Below, in pieces: positions 42,600 to 50,905 of a stretch of DNA of 64,000 nt (its first letter is position 1; the number at the start of each line of letters is the position of its first letter). Below the pieces are notes generated by a model, which saw only the letters and a program-made list of their open reading frames with translations, had not been told where the DNA came from and did no database searches. Origin of the DNA: Pseudoclavibacter sp. RFBB5 (GTDB taxonomy: Bacteria; Actinomycetota; Actinomycetes; Actinomycetales; Microbacteriaceae); the NCBI RefSeq assembly GCF_002931555.1, contig NZ_PSTZ01000005.1:248001-312000 (forward strand), written 5' to 3'. The translations under genes and the position numbers were made by a program.

Positions 42600-42642
42600 A
42601 TGGCTAATCTATGTAGCCATCATGGCTACTGTCAATAGCTAT
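42600..42642. promoter_or_regulatory. Divergent promoter/operator with repeated half-sites
   Basis: Half-sites occur at 42600-42606 (ATGGCTA), 42614-42620 (TAGCCAT), 42622-42628 (ATGGCTA) and 42636-42642 (TAGCTAT). The perfect palindrome TAGCCAT-C-ATGGCTA (42614-42628) lies in the 18-bp spacer between the minus-strand TTGACA (42630-42635) and TAGATT (42606-42611) of the MBL promoter. A bound TetR dimer would block it and probably also tetR itself. Confidence 0.7.
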
Positions 42643-42645
42643 AGT
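42640..42645 (+). promoter_or_regulatory. -10 element (TATAGT) for leaderless tetR gene
   Basis: TATAGT is followed after 6 nt by ATG 42652. It overlaps the fourth operator half-site, consistent with autoregulation. Confidence 0.55.
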
Positions 42646-42651
42646 GGATGC

Positions 42652-43191
42652 ATGCCTACTCCGGACAGGACCTCCCTCGACGCCATCGTGCTCGCTGCCC
42701 GCGACCTCCTCGAGAGCGAGGGGCTCGCAGGCCTCAGCATGCAGGCGGTCGCCGCCCGTGTCGGCGTGCGAGCTCCGTCCCTCTACAAGCGCGTGGCGAA
42801 CCGCGAGGAGCTCATCCAGTTCGTGGCGGAAGCGACCCTCAGCGAACTCGGGGAACGACTTGATGAGGCGGGCAGCCTCGAGCAGCTCGCGGGCGAGTTC
42901 CGGGCCTTCGGCCACGAGCGGCCAGCCGCCTTCCAGCTGATCCTGACGCCGGGCGCGGGGACGCCGACGGCACGGCCCGAGTTCGGAGCGTCCGCCAGCC
43001 AGAGCATCCTGCGGCTCGCGGGCGAACTGGCCGGTGAAGAACGTGCGCTCGAGGCGGCCCGGACGCTCACGGCATGGGCTGCCGGCTTCGTGAGCATGGA
43101 GCTCAACAGCGGCTTCAACCTCGGCGGGGACGTCGACGAGGCGTGGCGCTTCGGGCTCGCGAGCATCGTCAAGGCGATCGGCGACGAGTAG
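42652..43191 (+). CDS. TetR/AcrR family transcriptional regulator
   Basis: This 179-residue TetR-type repressor has an N-terminal HTH (about 8-55) showing IVLAARDLLESEGLAGLSMQAV and ARVGVRAPSLYKRVANREEL (the recognition helix includes SLYKRV). The C-terminal ligand domain is small and hydrophobic, resembling the TetR_C_33/WHG family (WAAGFVSMELNSGFNLGGD). It is divergent from the MBL hydrolase and likely represses both via the palindromic half-sites between them. ATG 42652 was chosen from the -10 box 6 nt upstream; an upstream in-frame ATG would lie before the transcription start. The inducer is unknown. Confidence 0.9.
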   Translation: MPTPDRTSLDAIVLAARDLLESEGLAGLSMQAVAARVGVRAPSLYKRVANREELIQFVAEATLSELGERLDEAGSLEQLAGEFRAFGHERPAAFQLILTPGAGTPTARPEFGASASQSILRLAGELAGEERALEAARTLTAWAAGFVSMELNSGFNLGGDVDEAWRFGLASIVKAIGDE

Positions 43192-43209
43192 TTCGCGTCG
43201 AGTCGCGAG

Positions 43210-43575
43210 CTACTGCTGCCGGCCGGCGTCGATCTGCCGTGCGTGGTACGTCACGAGCTCCTCGATGAGCGCATCCGGAAGCGGCTTCGCGACCGTGAAC
43301 TGGATGGCGTGCTTCGTCGTCGTGTAGTCGGTGAGGCGGTCTGCGAACTCCTCGATCGCCCACTCGGACGGGTAGAAGCTCAGGTGCTTCTTCGACGCCG
43401 TGAAGTAGACCAGCGCCCTGCCCTTGTAGGCGAGCGTCGGCATCCGGTAGCTGATCTTCTCCTCGGCCTCCGGCACGATGCGCTTCACGATCGAACGGAT
43501 GCGCTCGAGCTCGCCCCGATACTCCGGGCTCAGTGCCTCGAGGTACTCGTCGATGCTGCTCGCCGTCTCAGCCAT
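43210..43575 (-). CDS. DUF1801 (YdhG-like) protein
   Basis: This 121-residue DUF1801 protein has SIDEYLEALSPEYRGELERI at the N-terminus, then EEKISYRMPTLAYKGRALVYF and HLSFYPS, the typical YdhG/frataxin-like-fold pattern. Members have been called intracellular iron chaperones, but function is not well established. It is convergent with tetR (18 bp between stops). ATG 43575 follows a minus-strand TAGACT after 6 nt (leaderless). It has no obvious functional tie to its neighbours. Confidence 0.88.
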   Translation of the reverse strand: MAETASSIDEYLEALSPEYRGELERIRSIVKRIVPEAEEKISYRMPTLAYKGRALVYFTASKKHLSFYPSEWAIEEFADRLTDYTTTKHAIQFTVAKPLPDALIEELVTYHARQIDAGRQQ

Positions 43576-43581
43576 GCTTCG

Positions 43582-43587
43582 AGTCTA
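43582..43587 (-). promoter_or_regulatory. -10 element (TAGACT) for leaderless DUF1801 gene
   Basis: TAGACT on the minus strand has 6 nt to ATG 43575. Confidence 0.45.
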
Positions 43588-43597
43588 CGGAAGCGGC

Positions 43598-44047
43598 CTA
43601 GCCGCCGCGTCGTGCCTGGTCGACGCCCTTGTTCGCGAGCATGTCGGCGCGCTCGTTGCCGACATCGCCTGAGTGGCCCTTCACCCAGCGCCACTCGATG
43701 GTGTGGCCGCTGTCCTCGACGAGCGCGTCGAGCTCCTTCCAGAGCTCCGCGTTCTTGACGGGCTGCTTCGAAGCGGTCTTCCACCCCTTCGCCTTCCACC
43801 CCTTGATCCACTCGGTGATGCCCTTGCGGACGTACTGGCTGTCCAGGTAGAGCGCGACGTTGCAGGGCTTCTTGAGTGCGCTGAGGCCCTCGATGACGGC
43901 CTTGAGCTCCATGCGGTTGTTGGTCGTGTTGAGCTCGCCGCCGAACAGCTCCCGCTCGTGGTCGCCCGACTTCAGCCAGACCCCCCAACCGCCAGGCCCT
44001 GGGTTGCCCTTGCAGGCGCCGTCCGTGTACATCACAACATCGCTCAC
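43598..44047 (-). CDS. rnhA: Ribonuclease HI
   Basis: RNase HI (149 residues) degrades RNA in RNA:DNA hybrids. All catalytic carboxylates are visible: Asp in [17 protein letters not shown] (about 8), Glu in [11 protein letters not shown] (about 46), Asp in [11 protein letters not shown] (about 68) and Asp in [13 protein letters not shown] (about 132), with the His loop in KGHSGD. The basic handle region is present ([20 protein letters not shown], split). GTG 44047 is preceded by CGGAGGA on the minus strand. It is a compact single-domain enzyme with no dsRNA-binding extension. Confidence 0.96.
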   Translation of the reverse strand: MSDVVMYTDGACKGNPGPGGWGVWLKSGDHERELFGGELNTTNNRMELKAVIEGLSALKKPCNVALYLDSQYVRKGITEWIKGWKAKGWKTASKQPVKNAELWKELDALVEDSGHTIEWRWVKGHSGDVGNERADMLANKGVDQARRGG

Positions 44048-44102
44048 GTGCGTCCTCCGGATTCGCGGCCAAAACCGATAGCGTACGCGCCGCCGTCCGG
44101 CT

Positions 44103-44573
44103 TCACTGCACTTCCTCCGGCGCGGCCGCGGGGCTCACGTAGACGTTCTCGCTCAGCCGGGTGAGGGAGATGTCCTGGGGGAGGCGCTCCGGGCTCGCAT
44201 CGTCCGGCACGACGAAGTAGGTGGAGCGGTCATCCCCGAAGCTCCCGCCGACGATGCTGCAGGTGAGCCCCCAGTCCTCGTCGCCAGGTCCGGTCAGCAC
44301 GAGGCAGACGGAGTCCTCACCGCCTTGCGTGCCGCGCGCGAGGAAGACGAGTGTCCCGTCGTTCTCCGCGGCGAGCCTGACCGTCTCGACATCTACTTCG
44401 ACGCCGTCCTGGGTGGTCTCGACGGCGGAAGGCAGCACGTCCCTCTCGTCGGCCGCGCGCGCCAGGTCTGCGTAGTGCGCCTCATCCTCGGGAGGTGACG
44501 AGGCGCATCCGGTCAACACGGCGATGGCCAGCAGTCCCGCCCCGGCGACGTGGAAGGGTCGAGCACCATTCAC
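44103..44573 (-). CDS. Putative lipoprotein, unknown function
   Basis: This 156-residue protein has a lipoprotein signal ([20 protein letters not shown], lipobox LTGC with Cys at about 23). The mature part is acidic, with a pair of Cys further on ([18 protein letters not shown], about 98-115) that could form a disulfide. No family is recognised. Start GTG 44573 has AAGGAG 7 nt upstream on the minus strand. It lies between rnhA and a methyltransferase gene, all on the minus strand but with gaps of 55-60 bp. Expected location is the outer face of the membrane. Confidence 0.82.
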   Translation of the reverse strand: MNGARPFHVAGAGLLAIAVLTGCASSPPEDEAHYADLARAADERDVLPSAVETTQDGVEVDVETVRLAAENDGTLVFLARGTQGGEDSVCLVLTGPGDEDWGLTCSIVGGSFGDDRSTYFVVPDDASPERLPQDISLTRLSENVYVSPAAAPEEVQ

Positions 44574-44633
44574 TGTTCACTCCTTTGTCGTCGAGGTCTC
44601 AGTCAAGCAGACCGGGAGGGGGGCAGTGGTGGG

Positions 44634-45344
44634 TCAGGCGCGACGGTGCAGCAGCACCACGCTGTCCTCGAGGGTGCCGGGTTCCCCATCCGGTGAGGTG
44701 ACCTCGCGGGTGCGGAGCTCGGCGACCACCGCCTCCCACTCGTCTGCGGGCAACGCCAGGTCGGCGACCTCGCGCTCTGGATGCACGAACAGGTGCGCGG
44801 GATGCTCGGAGCCCGACGCCCATGATGGCGGGCCCGCGTGCGCGACGGTGAGGAGGTGGCCGCCGGGGGCGAGCGTGAGGGCGGCCTCGCGGATGATCTG
44901 CGTTCGAGGGAGGTGCACGGGCGACTGGAGGAAGCTCGCCGTGACGAGGTCGAGCGGCTCTGTCGGACGCCACGTCTCGAGGTCGCCGGCCACGAAGTCG
45001 AGCAGTGACGCATCCACCCCGGCAGCATGCGCCGCCGAGCGTGCGCGCTCGATGGCGACCGTCGAGATGTCGATGCCCGTGACCCGCCAGCCCTGCTGGG
45101 CGAGCCAGATCGCGTCGCCGCCCTCACCGCATCCGAGGTCCAGAGCGCGGCCCGGCGCGAGCGTGCCGGCGACGCTCGCGAGGTTCGCGTTCACGCGGCC
45201 AGACCACACGGCGGGCTTCGCCGAGTAGAGCTGTTCCCAGAACTCGGTGGGTGCCTGCGGCTGATGGGCGGCCGCGGCAGCGTTCGTGCCCGAAGCTGCG
45301 GATGGATCGGAGGCATCGGATGCGTGGTGGTGGTGCGAGGTCAT
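44634..45344 (-). CDS. Class I SAM-dependent methyltransferase
   Basis: This 236-residue methyltransferase has a His/Ala-rich N-terminus (MTSHHHHASDASD) followed by EFWEQLYSAKPAVWSGRVN, a thiopurine-methyltransferase/TehB-like opening. SAM motif I is ALDLGCGEGGDAIWLAQQG, then GIDIS, and LLDFVAGDLETW. The cluster of His in the N-terminus could bind metal, but is not part of the family core. ATG 45344 is favoured over GTG 45365, neither having a strong SD. The acceptor could be a tellurite-, thiol- or halide-type small molecule; this is unproven. Confidence 0.87.
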   Translation of the reverse strand: MTSHHHHASDASDPSAASGTNAAAAAHQPQAPTEFWEQLYSAKPAVWSGRVNANLASVAGTLAPGRALDLGCGEGGDAIWLAQQGWRVTGIDISTVAIERARSAAHAAGVDASLLDFVAGDLETWRPTEPLDLVTASFLQSPVHLPRTQIIREAALTLAPGGHLLTVAHAGPPSWASGSEHPAHLFVHPEREVADLALPADEWEAVVAELRTREVTSPDGEPGTLEDSVVLLHRRA

Positions 45345-45498
45345 GCGCTCAGCATGCGCAGGCACGCTGGCGATGGCAATACCGCTTGCGGGAACCGCAA
45401 ACGCGGACGCGCGTCCAACCTGCGGGACGAGGTGGCCCGCCGAGGCGCATCTGGCTCGTCGTGGCCTGTTTCATCACGCACATCGGCCGGCGTGCTCG

Positions 45499-46602
45499 CT
45501 ACAACCGCTTCTGCCAGCCGCCCTCCGGCGCGAGCGCGGTGAAGCCGAGCGCCTCGTTGACGCGCAGCATGTGTGCGTTCTCCTCGGCGTTCCAGGTGAA
45601 GACGCCCGTGCACTCCGGGTAGCGCTCGGCGAGCTGCTCGAGGTTCGCGGCTTTCACGAGCATCCCGAGCCGCCTGCCGCGGTGCGTCGACGTGACGAGC
45701 GTGTTGTCCTGCTGCGCTGGGCGCGTGGTGTCGTCGAGGTCGAGCTGCAGCATCGACTGGGCCACGAGGCGGCCGCTCGGGAGGTGCAGCACGGCCGCGT
45801 TCAGGAACGTCGCCCCGGATGCGAGCGCGCGGCGCTCCAGCTGGGCGACTCGCTCGGCATCCCAGTGCTCTTCGTCCACTTCGAGCTCACCGGCCGGGGC
45901 GTCGACCGACATGTCGCCGTTGAGCCTCGCGAGGTCGTCGAGGTGCGCGGGGTCGCTCTCGCCCTCCCAGGTGAGCACGCGGTAGTCGTCACCGGCCCGA
46001 GCGGCCGCGGCCTCCATGTGCGCGAGCAGGCTCTCGGCCGACACCGGGAGGCGCAGCTCGCTGATGCGCTCGATCTGGCCGAGCTCCCAGCCGGTCTTCC
46101 ACAGGAAGCGAGCGGCGGGGTCCGCCGCCGAGACGCTGCCGTGCCCGGTCGGCGCGGCCACCCGCTCGCCTCCCGGGGTCGGATGCTCGACCCAGGCCTG
46201 CAGGGACGTGCGGCCGTCCGCCCGTGCGAGCTCCTCGAGGCGGGCCGCGACGAAGGTGCCGATGCCTCGCCGCCTGGCAGGCGCATCCACGACGACGTGC
46301 GGGTACGCGTGCGTGGGGGAGTCGCGGGGCGAGACCATGAACTTCGCCGCGGCGACCGGATGCTCGCCCGCGTCCCGCCCGTCGCCGCTCAGGAAGGCGA
46401 GGAACAGGCGGCTCGTGACGGGGCCCGGCATGGTCCAGTCGGCGAGGATGCGCTGGCTCGTCTCGAGCAGACGACCCTCGCCGTAGGTGGCGGCGTATCC
46501 GGAGTTGACGATGTCGCGGAAGCCCTCCAGCAGGCGCCAGGCCTCCCCGTCTCGGGCCGACGCCGGCTCTGGAGGCGTGAGCTCCCGAATGAAGTAGTCC
46601 AC
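45499..46602 (-). CDS. GNAT-family N-acetyltransferase, two-domain
   Basis: The protein has 367 residues with two GNAT-like halves. The first has the acetyl-CoA motif VVDAPARRRGIGTFVAARLEEL. The second ends with TLVTSTHRGRRLGMLVKAANLEQL and NEALGFTALAPEGGW. Tandem GNAT proteins of this type include mycothiol synthase-like and Eis-like enzymes, but specific residues do not settle it. GTG 46602 was chosen because minus-strand TACGGT lies 6 nt upstream; an ATG 147 bp earlier gives only low-complexity sequence. It is divergent from smc with a gap of 141 bp. Confidence 0.87.
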   Translation of the reverse strand: MDYFIRELTPPEPASARDGEAWRLLEGFRDIVNSGYAATYGEGRLLETSQRILADWTMPGPVTSRLFLAFLSGDGRDAGEHPVAAAKFMVSPRDSPTHAYPHVVVDAPARRRGIGTFVAARLEELARADGRTSLQAWVEHPTPGGERVAAPTGHGSVSAADPAARFLWKTGWELGQIERISELRLPVSAESLLAHMEAAAARAGDDYRVLTWEGESDPAHLDDLARLNGDMSVDAPAGELEVDEEHWDAERVAQLERRALASGATFLNAAVLHLPSGRLVAQSMLQLDLDDTTRPAQQDNTLVTSTHRGRRLGMLVKAANLEQLAERYPECTGVFTWNAEENAHMLRVNEALGFTALAPEGGWQKRL

Positions 46603-46608
46603 TCCGGT

Positions 46609-46614
46609 ACCGTA
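46609..46614 (-). promoter_or_regulatory. -10 element (TACGGT) for leaderless GNAT gene
   Basis: TACGGT on the minus strand has 6 nt to GTG 46602. Confidence 0.45.
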
Positions 46615-46743
46615 GCTGTCAGGCCAGGGCCCCGTCAGCCCCGCCAGCGCGCCGATCGGGGCGCCGCGACCCCAGTCCGAGCAACCAGCCCGGTCCGACC
46701 CACGAACGAAGTCCGACCACCAGCGAGAGGCCAGCGAGCGCGC

Positions 46744-49700
46744 ATGCATCTGAAGAGCCTCACGATGAAGGGCTTCAAGTCATTTGCGCAACCGACGACC
46801 CTCGCGCTCGAACCTGGCGTGACCTGCGTCGTCGGCCCGAACGGCTCCGGCAAGTCGAACGTCGTGGACGCGCTCGCCTGGGTCATGGGCGAGCAGGGAG
46901 CGAAGAGCCTCCGCGGCGGCAAGATGGAGGACGTCATCTTCGCCGGCACCGCGACGCGCGGGCCGCTCGGCCGCGCCGAGGTGACGCTCACGATCGACAA
47001 CGCCGACGGGATGCTCCCGATCGAGTACAGCGAGGTGACGATCCGCCGCACGCTGTTCCGCAACGGCGGGTCCGAGTACGCGATCAACGGCGACGGCGTG
47101 CGCCTCCTCGACGTGCAGGAGCTGCTCAGCGACACCGGGCTCGGCAAGGAGATGCACGTCATCGTCGGCCAGGGACGCCTGGACGCCGTGCTGCGCGCGA
47201 CCCCGGAGGAGCGCAGAGGCTTCATCGAGGAGGCCGCCGGGATACTCAAGCACCGCCGCCGCAAGGAGAAGACGGTGCGCAAGCTCGAGGCGATGGAGGC
47301 CAACCTCACGCGCCTCCGCGACCTCACCAACGAGGTGCGCCGTCAGCTCAAGCCGCTCTCCCGTCAGGCCGACATCGCCAGGCGCGCGCAGGGCATCCAG
47401 GCCATCGCGCGCGACGCGAAGGCGCGCCTGCTCGCCGACGACGTCGTGCAGCTGCGCGCTGCCCTTCGCCTCGCGACCGGCATCGAGCAGGAGCGCTCCG
47501 AGGAGCGGGTCGTCCTGCAGGAGAAGCTGACCGCAGCCCTGAACCGGGCCGAGCTGCTCGCCGCCGAGAACCGGGGAGACGCGGCCGACGGCGCGCGCCG
47601 GGTCGTCTTCGACCTGGAGAGCGTGCGCGAGCGCATCCAGAACCTCAACGCGCTCGCCTCGCAGCGCAAGGGGCTGCTCGTGTCGCGCCTCGAGTCGCCC
47701 GCGTTCGTGCCGACCGTGACCCTCGAAGCCGTCGACGTGGCCCGCCGCGAGGCGGAAGTGCTCGTCGAGCGGGCCGCCGAGGCCGAGACGCTCTGGGAGG
47801 CGACGAAAGTCGCAACCCGGGATGCGCGTGCCGCGCTCGACCGCATCGATGTCGAGATCCAAGCCCAGGCGACGCGAATCTCCGCCTACGACCTCACCCG
47901 CAGCGAGCTGCGCGGCGCCGCCGACACCGCCGCCTCGAAGCTCGCGTCGGTGCGCGGCGAGGTGCTCAGGCAGCGCAACGCGCGCGACGCGGCGAACGAC
48001 CGCCTCGCGCAGGCCACGAAAGCGAAGGAGCAGCTCGACGCGAGCGCCGCGCAGAGCGCCTCCGACTCGAGCGAGCTCGACGCCGCCTACAAGCGAGCCG
48101 AGGCCGCGCAGCGCGAAGCGGAACAGCAGCTCGACGCCGGACGCACCAGAGCCCACGAGCTCGAGCGCGAACGCGACGCCCTCCAGGCCCGCGTGCAGGC
48201 GCTCACTCTCGCGACGGCCGCCAAGGACGGCACCGCGGCCCTCCTCGCCGCCCGCCTCGACGGCGTCGAAGGCCCCGTCGCCGAGCACCTCCGCATCGAC
48301 GAGGGCTACGAGGCCGCCATCGCCGCAGCCCTCGGCTCGACGGCGGATGCGGTGCTCGCGAGCGACGCCGACGCCGCCTTCCGGGTGCTCGAGCACGCCA
48401 CGGGGGAGAAGCTCGGCCTCGTCGAGGTGGTCGCCGAGTTGGGCGCCGCCGCCGCGACGTCGACCGGCGCCAATGGCAGCACGCCTCCGGAAGGCCTGCG
48501 CCCCGCGGTCGAGCTCGTGCAGGCGCCGCCCGCGATCGCCGCGCTGCTCGCCCGCGTCCACGTCAGCGAGACGCTCGACGAGGCACGGGCCGCGGTGGCA
48601 GCGCAGGCGTCCTCCGGAGACGCACCAGTGGACGCCACGCTGACCATCGTCACCCGCGCCGGAGAGGTCGTCACGAGCACCTCCTTGCGCGGCGGCTTCG
48701 CGGAAGAGGGCACCAGTCGACTCGAGCTGCTTGCGGCCCGCGACCGCGCATCCGCCCGCCTCGCCGTAGTCGCCGACGAGCTCGACCAGGCAGCGCTTGC
48801 GCTCGCTGAACATCGCGCCGCATCGCAGGCCGCGAAGACCGAGGCGAAGCGCACGCTCGACGCGCTCCGTGCCTTCGACGGCGCGCTCGCGGCCGAACGC
48901 GAGCAGCTCAACCGGGCCAGCGCGCGAGTGGATGCGGGCACCGCCGAGCTCGCGCGCGCCGCGAAGGCCTTCGACCTCGCCTCCGGCGGCGTCGAGGCGG
49001 CCGAGCACGCGGCAAGCGCGGCCAAGGCGGCGCTCGCGGAACACGAGGCCCTGCCACGGCCCGAACTCGACTCCTCGGCGCGCGTCGACGCCAACGCAGG
49101 GGTGGAGCGCGCCCGCGAGGCCGAGGTCGAGGCGCGCCTGCAGCTCGAGACGCTGCGCGAGCGCTCGCGCAGCGAACGACTCCGCGCAGAGTCCCTCGAA
49201 CGCCAGCTCGAAGCCGACCGTCAGGCCGCGGACAAGGCCGCCCGCGAGACCGTCGTGCGCCGCGCGGAGCTCGCCCAGACCGAGCGCGTGCTCGTCGCCA
49301 TCCCGCGCCTCGCCGCCGCCGTGCAGGAGTCGCTCGCCGAAGCCCACCAGCAGCTCGCCGAGGCCGAGCGTGAACGCGCCGCCCAGCACGAGGAGCTCGG
49401 TCAGCTGCGGCAGACCGAGCAGCAGCTGCGCGCCCGCCTCAGCGAGATCACCGAGGACGTGCACTCCATCGAGCTGCAAATCTACGAGAAGAAGAACGCG
49501 CTGCGTTCCACGCTCGAGCGCGCCGCGAGCGAGCTGCGCCTCGCCGAGGCCGTGCTCGTCGCCGAGTACGGGCCGGACCAGCTCGTGCCAGCCGACGACG
49601 ACGCGCTGCGCGCGAAGGCCGAGCGCATCGCCTCCGCGCTCGCCGAGCAGCGGGCCAGGCACGAGGTCGCCGCCGAGGGCGAGGCGGCGGGCTCGGCTGC

Positions 49701-50703
49701 TGCGAACGGCGCGGGGGAGCCCGCTGATCGGGGCGACGCGACGGATGCGTCCGTCGCCGCCGGCGCAGTGGGCACAGAGGGCGCGGCGAGCGTCGCCCCA
49801 GGTGCCAACGATGCTGCGCTCGCGCTCGCGGGCGCGGGCGCAGGCGCCGACGCAGGCGCCGACGCAGGCGCAGACAGCGCGACGGACGCCGACACCGCCA
49901 GCGACACTGACACCGCCAGCGACGCCGGAGCTGGAGCCGGTCCCGGTCCCGCGCTCCCGGAGCACCTCGACGACGACCTCGCCGCGACTCTCGAGGAGGA
50001 TGCGGAGGAGGAGTTCGTGGGCGTGCCCTTCGTGCGCGCCGAGCAGCAGGCGCGCCTCGCCGCCGCCGAGCGCAAGATGTCGACGCTCGGCCGCATCAAC
50101 CCGCTGGCCCTCGAGGAGTTCGCGGCCCTCGAGCAGCGGCACGCGTTCCTCGCCGACCAGCTCGACGACCTCGCGGCGACGAAGGCCGACCTGCTGCGCA
50201 TCGTCGGCGACATCGACGAGCGCATGCGCACCGTCTTCGAGGCGGCCTTCGAGGACACGCGGGAGGCCTTCCACACGGTCTTCCCGATCCTCTTCCCCGG
50301 CGGTTCCGGCGACATCACGCTCACGGCGCCAGACGACATGCTCACGACGGGCATCGAGGTCTCGGTGCGACCGGCCGGCAAGAAGATCGAGCGCCTCTCG
50401 CTGCTCTCCGGCGGGGAGCGCTCGCTCGCGGCCGTCGCCATCCTCGTGTCGATCTTCAAGGCCAGGCCGAGCCCGTTCTACATCATGGACGAGGTCGAGG
50501 CCGCCCTTGACGACGCCAACCTCGGCCGACTCCTCGCCGTCTTCGAGGAGCTGCGCGCTTCCAGTCAGCTCATCGTCATCACGCACCAGAAGCGCACGAT
50601 GGAGATCGCGGATGCGCTCTACGGCGTCTCGATGCGCCAGGACGGCGTCTCCGCGGTCGTCGGCCAGCGCATCCAGCGCGACGAGGGCCAGCCCGCCGCC
50701 TAA
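46744..50703 (+). CDS. smc: Chromosome segregation protein SMC
   Basis: SMC (1319 residues; typical bacterial SMC about 1180) is a condensin ATPase that folds and separates sister chromosomes with ScpA/ScpB. The N-terminal head has MKGFKSFAQPT and Walker A GPNGSGKSN (about 32). A long coiled coil leads to the hinge at about 505-650 (VAEHLRIDEGYEAAIAAALG). A second coiled coil leads to the C-terminal head with signature LLSGGERSL (about 1220) and Walker B FYIMDEVEAALDD (about 1246). Residues about 978-1090 are an Ala/Asp/Gly/Thr-rich insertion (GADAGADAGADSATDADTAS) just before the C-terminal head. Position after rnc-mutM is typical, although five accessory genes intervene here. Confidence 0.96.
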   Translation: MHLKSLTMKGFKSFAQPTTLALEPGVTCVVGPNGSGKSNVVDALAWVMGEQGAKSLRGGKMEDVIFAGTATRGPLGRAEVTLTIDNADGMLPIEYSEVTIRRTLFRNGGSEYAINGDGVRLLDVQELLSDTGLGKEMHVIVGQGRLDAVLRATPEERRGFIEEAAGILKHRRRKEKTVRKLEAMEANLTRLRDLTNEVRRQLKPLSRQADIARRAQGIQAIARDAKARLLADDVVQLRAALRLATGIEQERSEERVVLQEKLTAALNRAELLAAENRGDAADGARRVVFDLESVRERIQNLNALASQRKGLLVSRLESPAFVPTVTLEAVDVARREAEVLVERAAEAETLWEATKVATRDARAALDRIDVEIQAQATRISAYDLTRSELRGAADTAASKLASVRGEVLRQRNARDAANDRLAQATKAKEQLDASAAQSASDSSELDAAYKRAEAAQREAEQQLDAGRTRAHELERERDALQARVQALTLATAAKDGTAALLAARLDGVEGPVAEHLRIDEGYEAAIAAALGSTADAVLASDADAAFRVLEHATGEKLGLVEVVAELGAAAATSTGANGSTPPEGLRPAVELVQAPPAIAALLARVHVSETLDEARAAVAAQASSGDAPVDATLTIVTRAGEVVTSTSLRGGFAEEGTSRLELLAARDRASARLAVVADELDQAALALAEHRAASQAAKTEAKRTLDALRAFDGALAAEREQLNRASARVDAGTAELARAAKAFDLASGGVEAAEHAASAAKAALAEHEALPRPELDSSARVDANAGVERAREAEVEARLQLETLRERSRSERLRAESLERQLEADRQAADKAARETVVRRAELAQTERVLVAIPRLAAAVQESLAEAHQQLAEAERERAAQHEELGQLRQTEQQLRARLSEITEDVHSIELQIYEKKNALRSTLERAASELRLAEAVLVAEYGPDQLVPADDDALRAKAERIASALAEQRARHEVAAEGEAAGSAAANGAGEPADRGDATDASVAAGAVGTEGAASVAPGANDAALALAGAGAGADAGADAGADSATDADTASDTDTASDAGAGAGPGPALPEHLDDDLAATLEEDAEEEFVGVPFVRAEQQARLAAAERKMSTLGRINPLALEEFAALEQRHAFLADQLDDLAATKADLLRIVGDIDERMRTVFEAAFEDTREAFHTVFPILFPGGSGDITLTAPDDMLTTGIEVSVRPAGKKIERLSLLSGGERSLAAVAILVSIFKARPSPFYIMDEVEAALDDANLGRLLAVFEELRASSQLIVITHQKRTMEIADALYGVSMRQDGVSAVVGQRIQRDEGQPAA
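49801..49960 (+). repeat. Low-complexity GC-rich microrepeats within smc
   Basis: Short direct repeats GCAGGCGCCGAC and GACACCGCCAGCGAC occur two to three times each. They encode Gly-Ala-Asp and Asp-Thr-Ala-Ser units in the acidic insertion of SMC. The reading frame stays open through the repeats, so they are in-frame expansions. Confidence 0.8.
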
Positions 50704-50753
50704 CCCGCGTCGCCCCTGCCTGCCTGCCCGCGTCGCGCCCGCGCATCCGGGAT

Positions 50754-50810
50754 CGCTGCCAGTCAATGGGCCCGAATGGAGCCGCGTAAAGGGCCATTCG
50801 CCTGGCAGCG
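50754..50810. terminator. Long imperfect hairpin after smc
   Basis: CGCTGCCAG (50754-50762) pairs with CTGGCAGCG (50802-50810), and AATGG-GCCC (50765-50773) with GGGCCATT (50791-50798, one bulge). This gives about 17 bp of stem with a 17-nt loop in the 202-bp gap between smc and the helicase. No T-run follows. It is probably a terminator or mRNA 3'-end stabiliser. Confidence 0.45.
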
Positions 50811-50905
50811 TTCGAGGGTGAGGTGCCGACAAGGGCCAGTTGGCTCGCAGCGATTGCCGGAAGCTCCGCGCCGCCGGCGGACCCGGGCGTGGGACGATGG
50901 ACCCA

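Noticed and set aside
45286-46743. N-terminal extension of SMC by about 490 residues through the open frame upstream
   Set aside because: The upstream part is antisense to the GNAT gene, has no motif, and SMC proteins begin MxLKSLxxxGFKSF as at ATG 46744.
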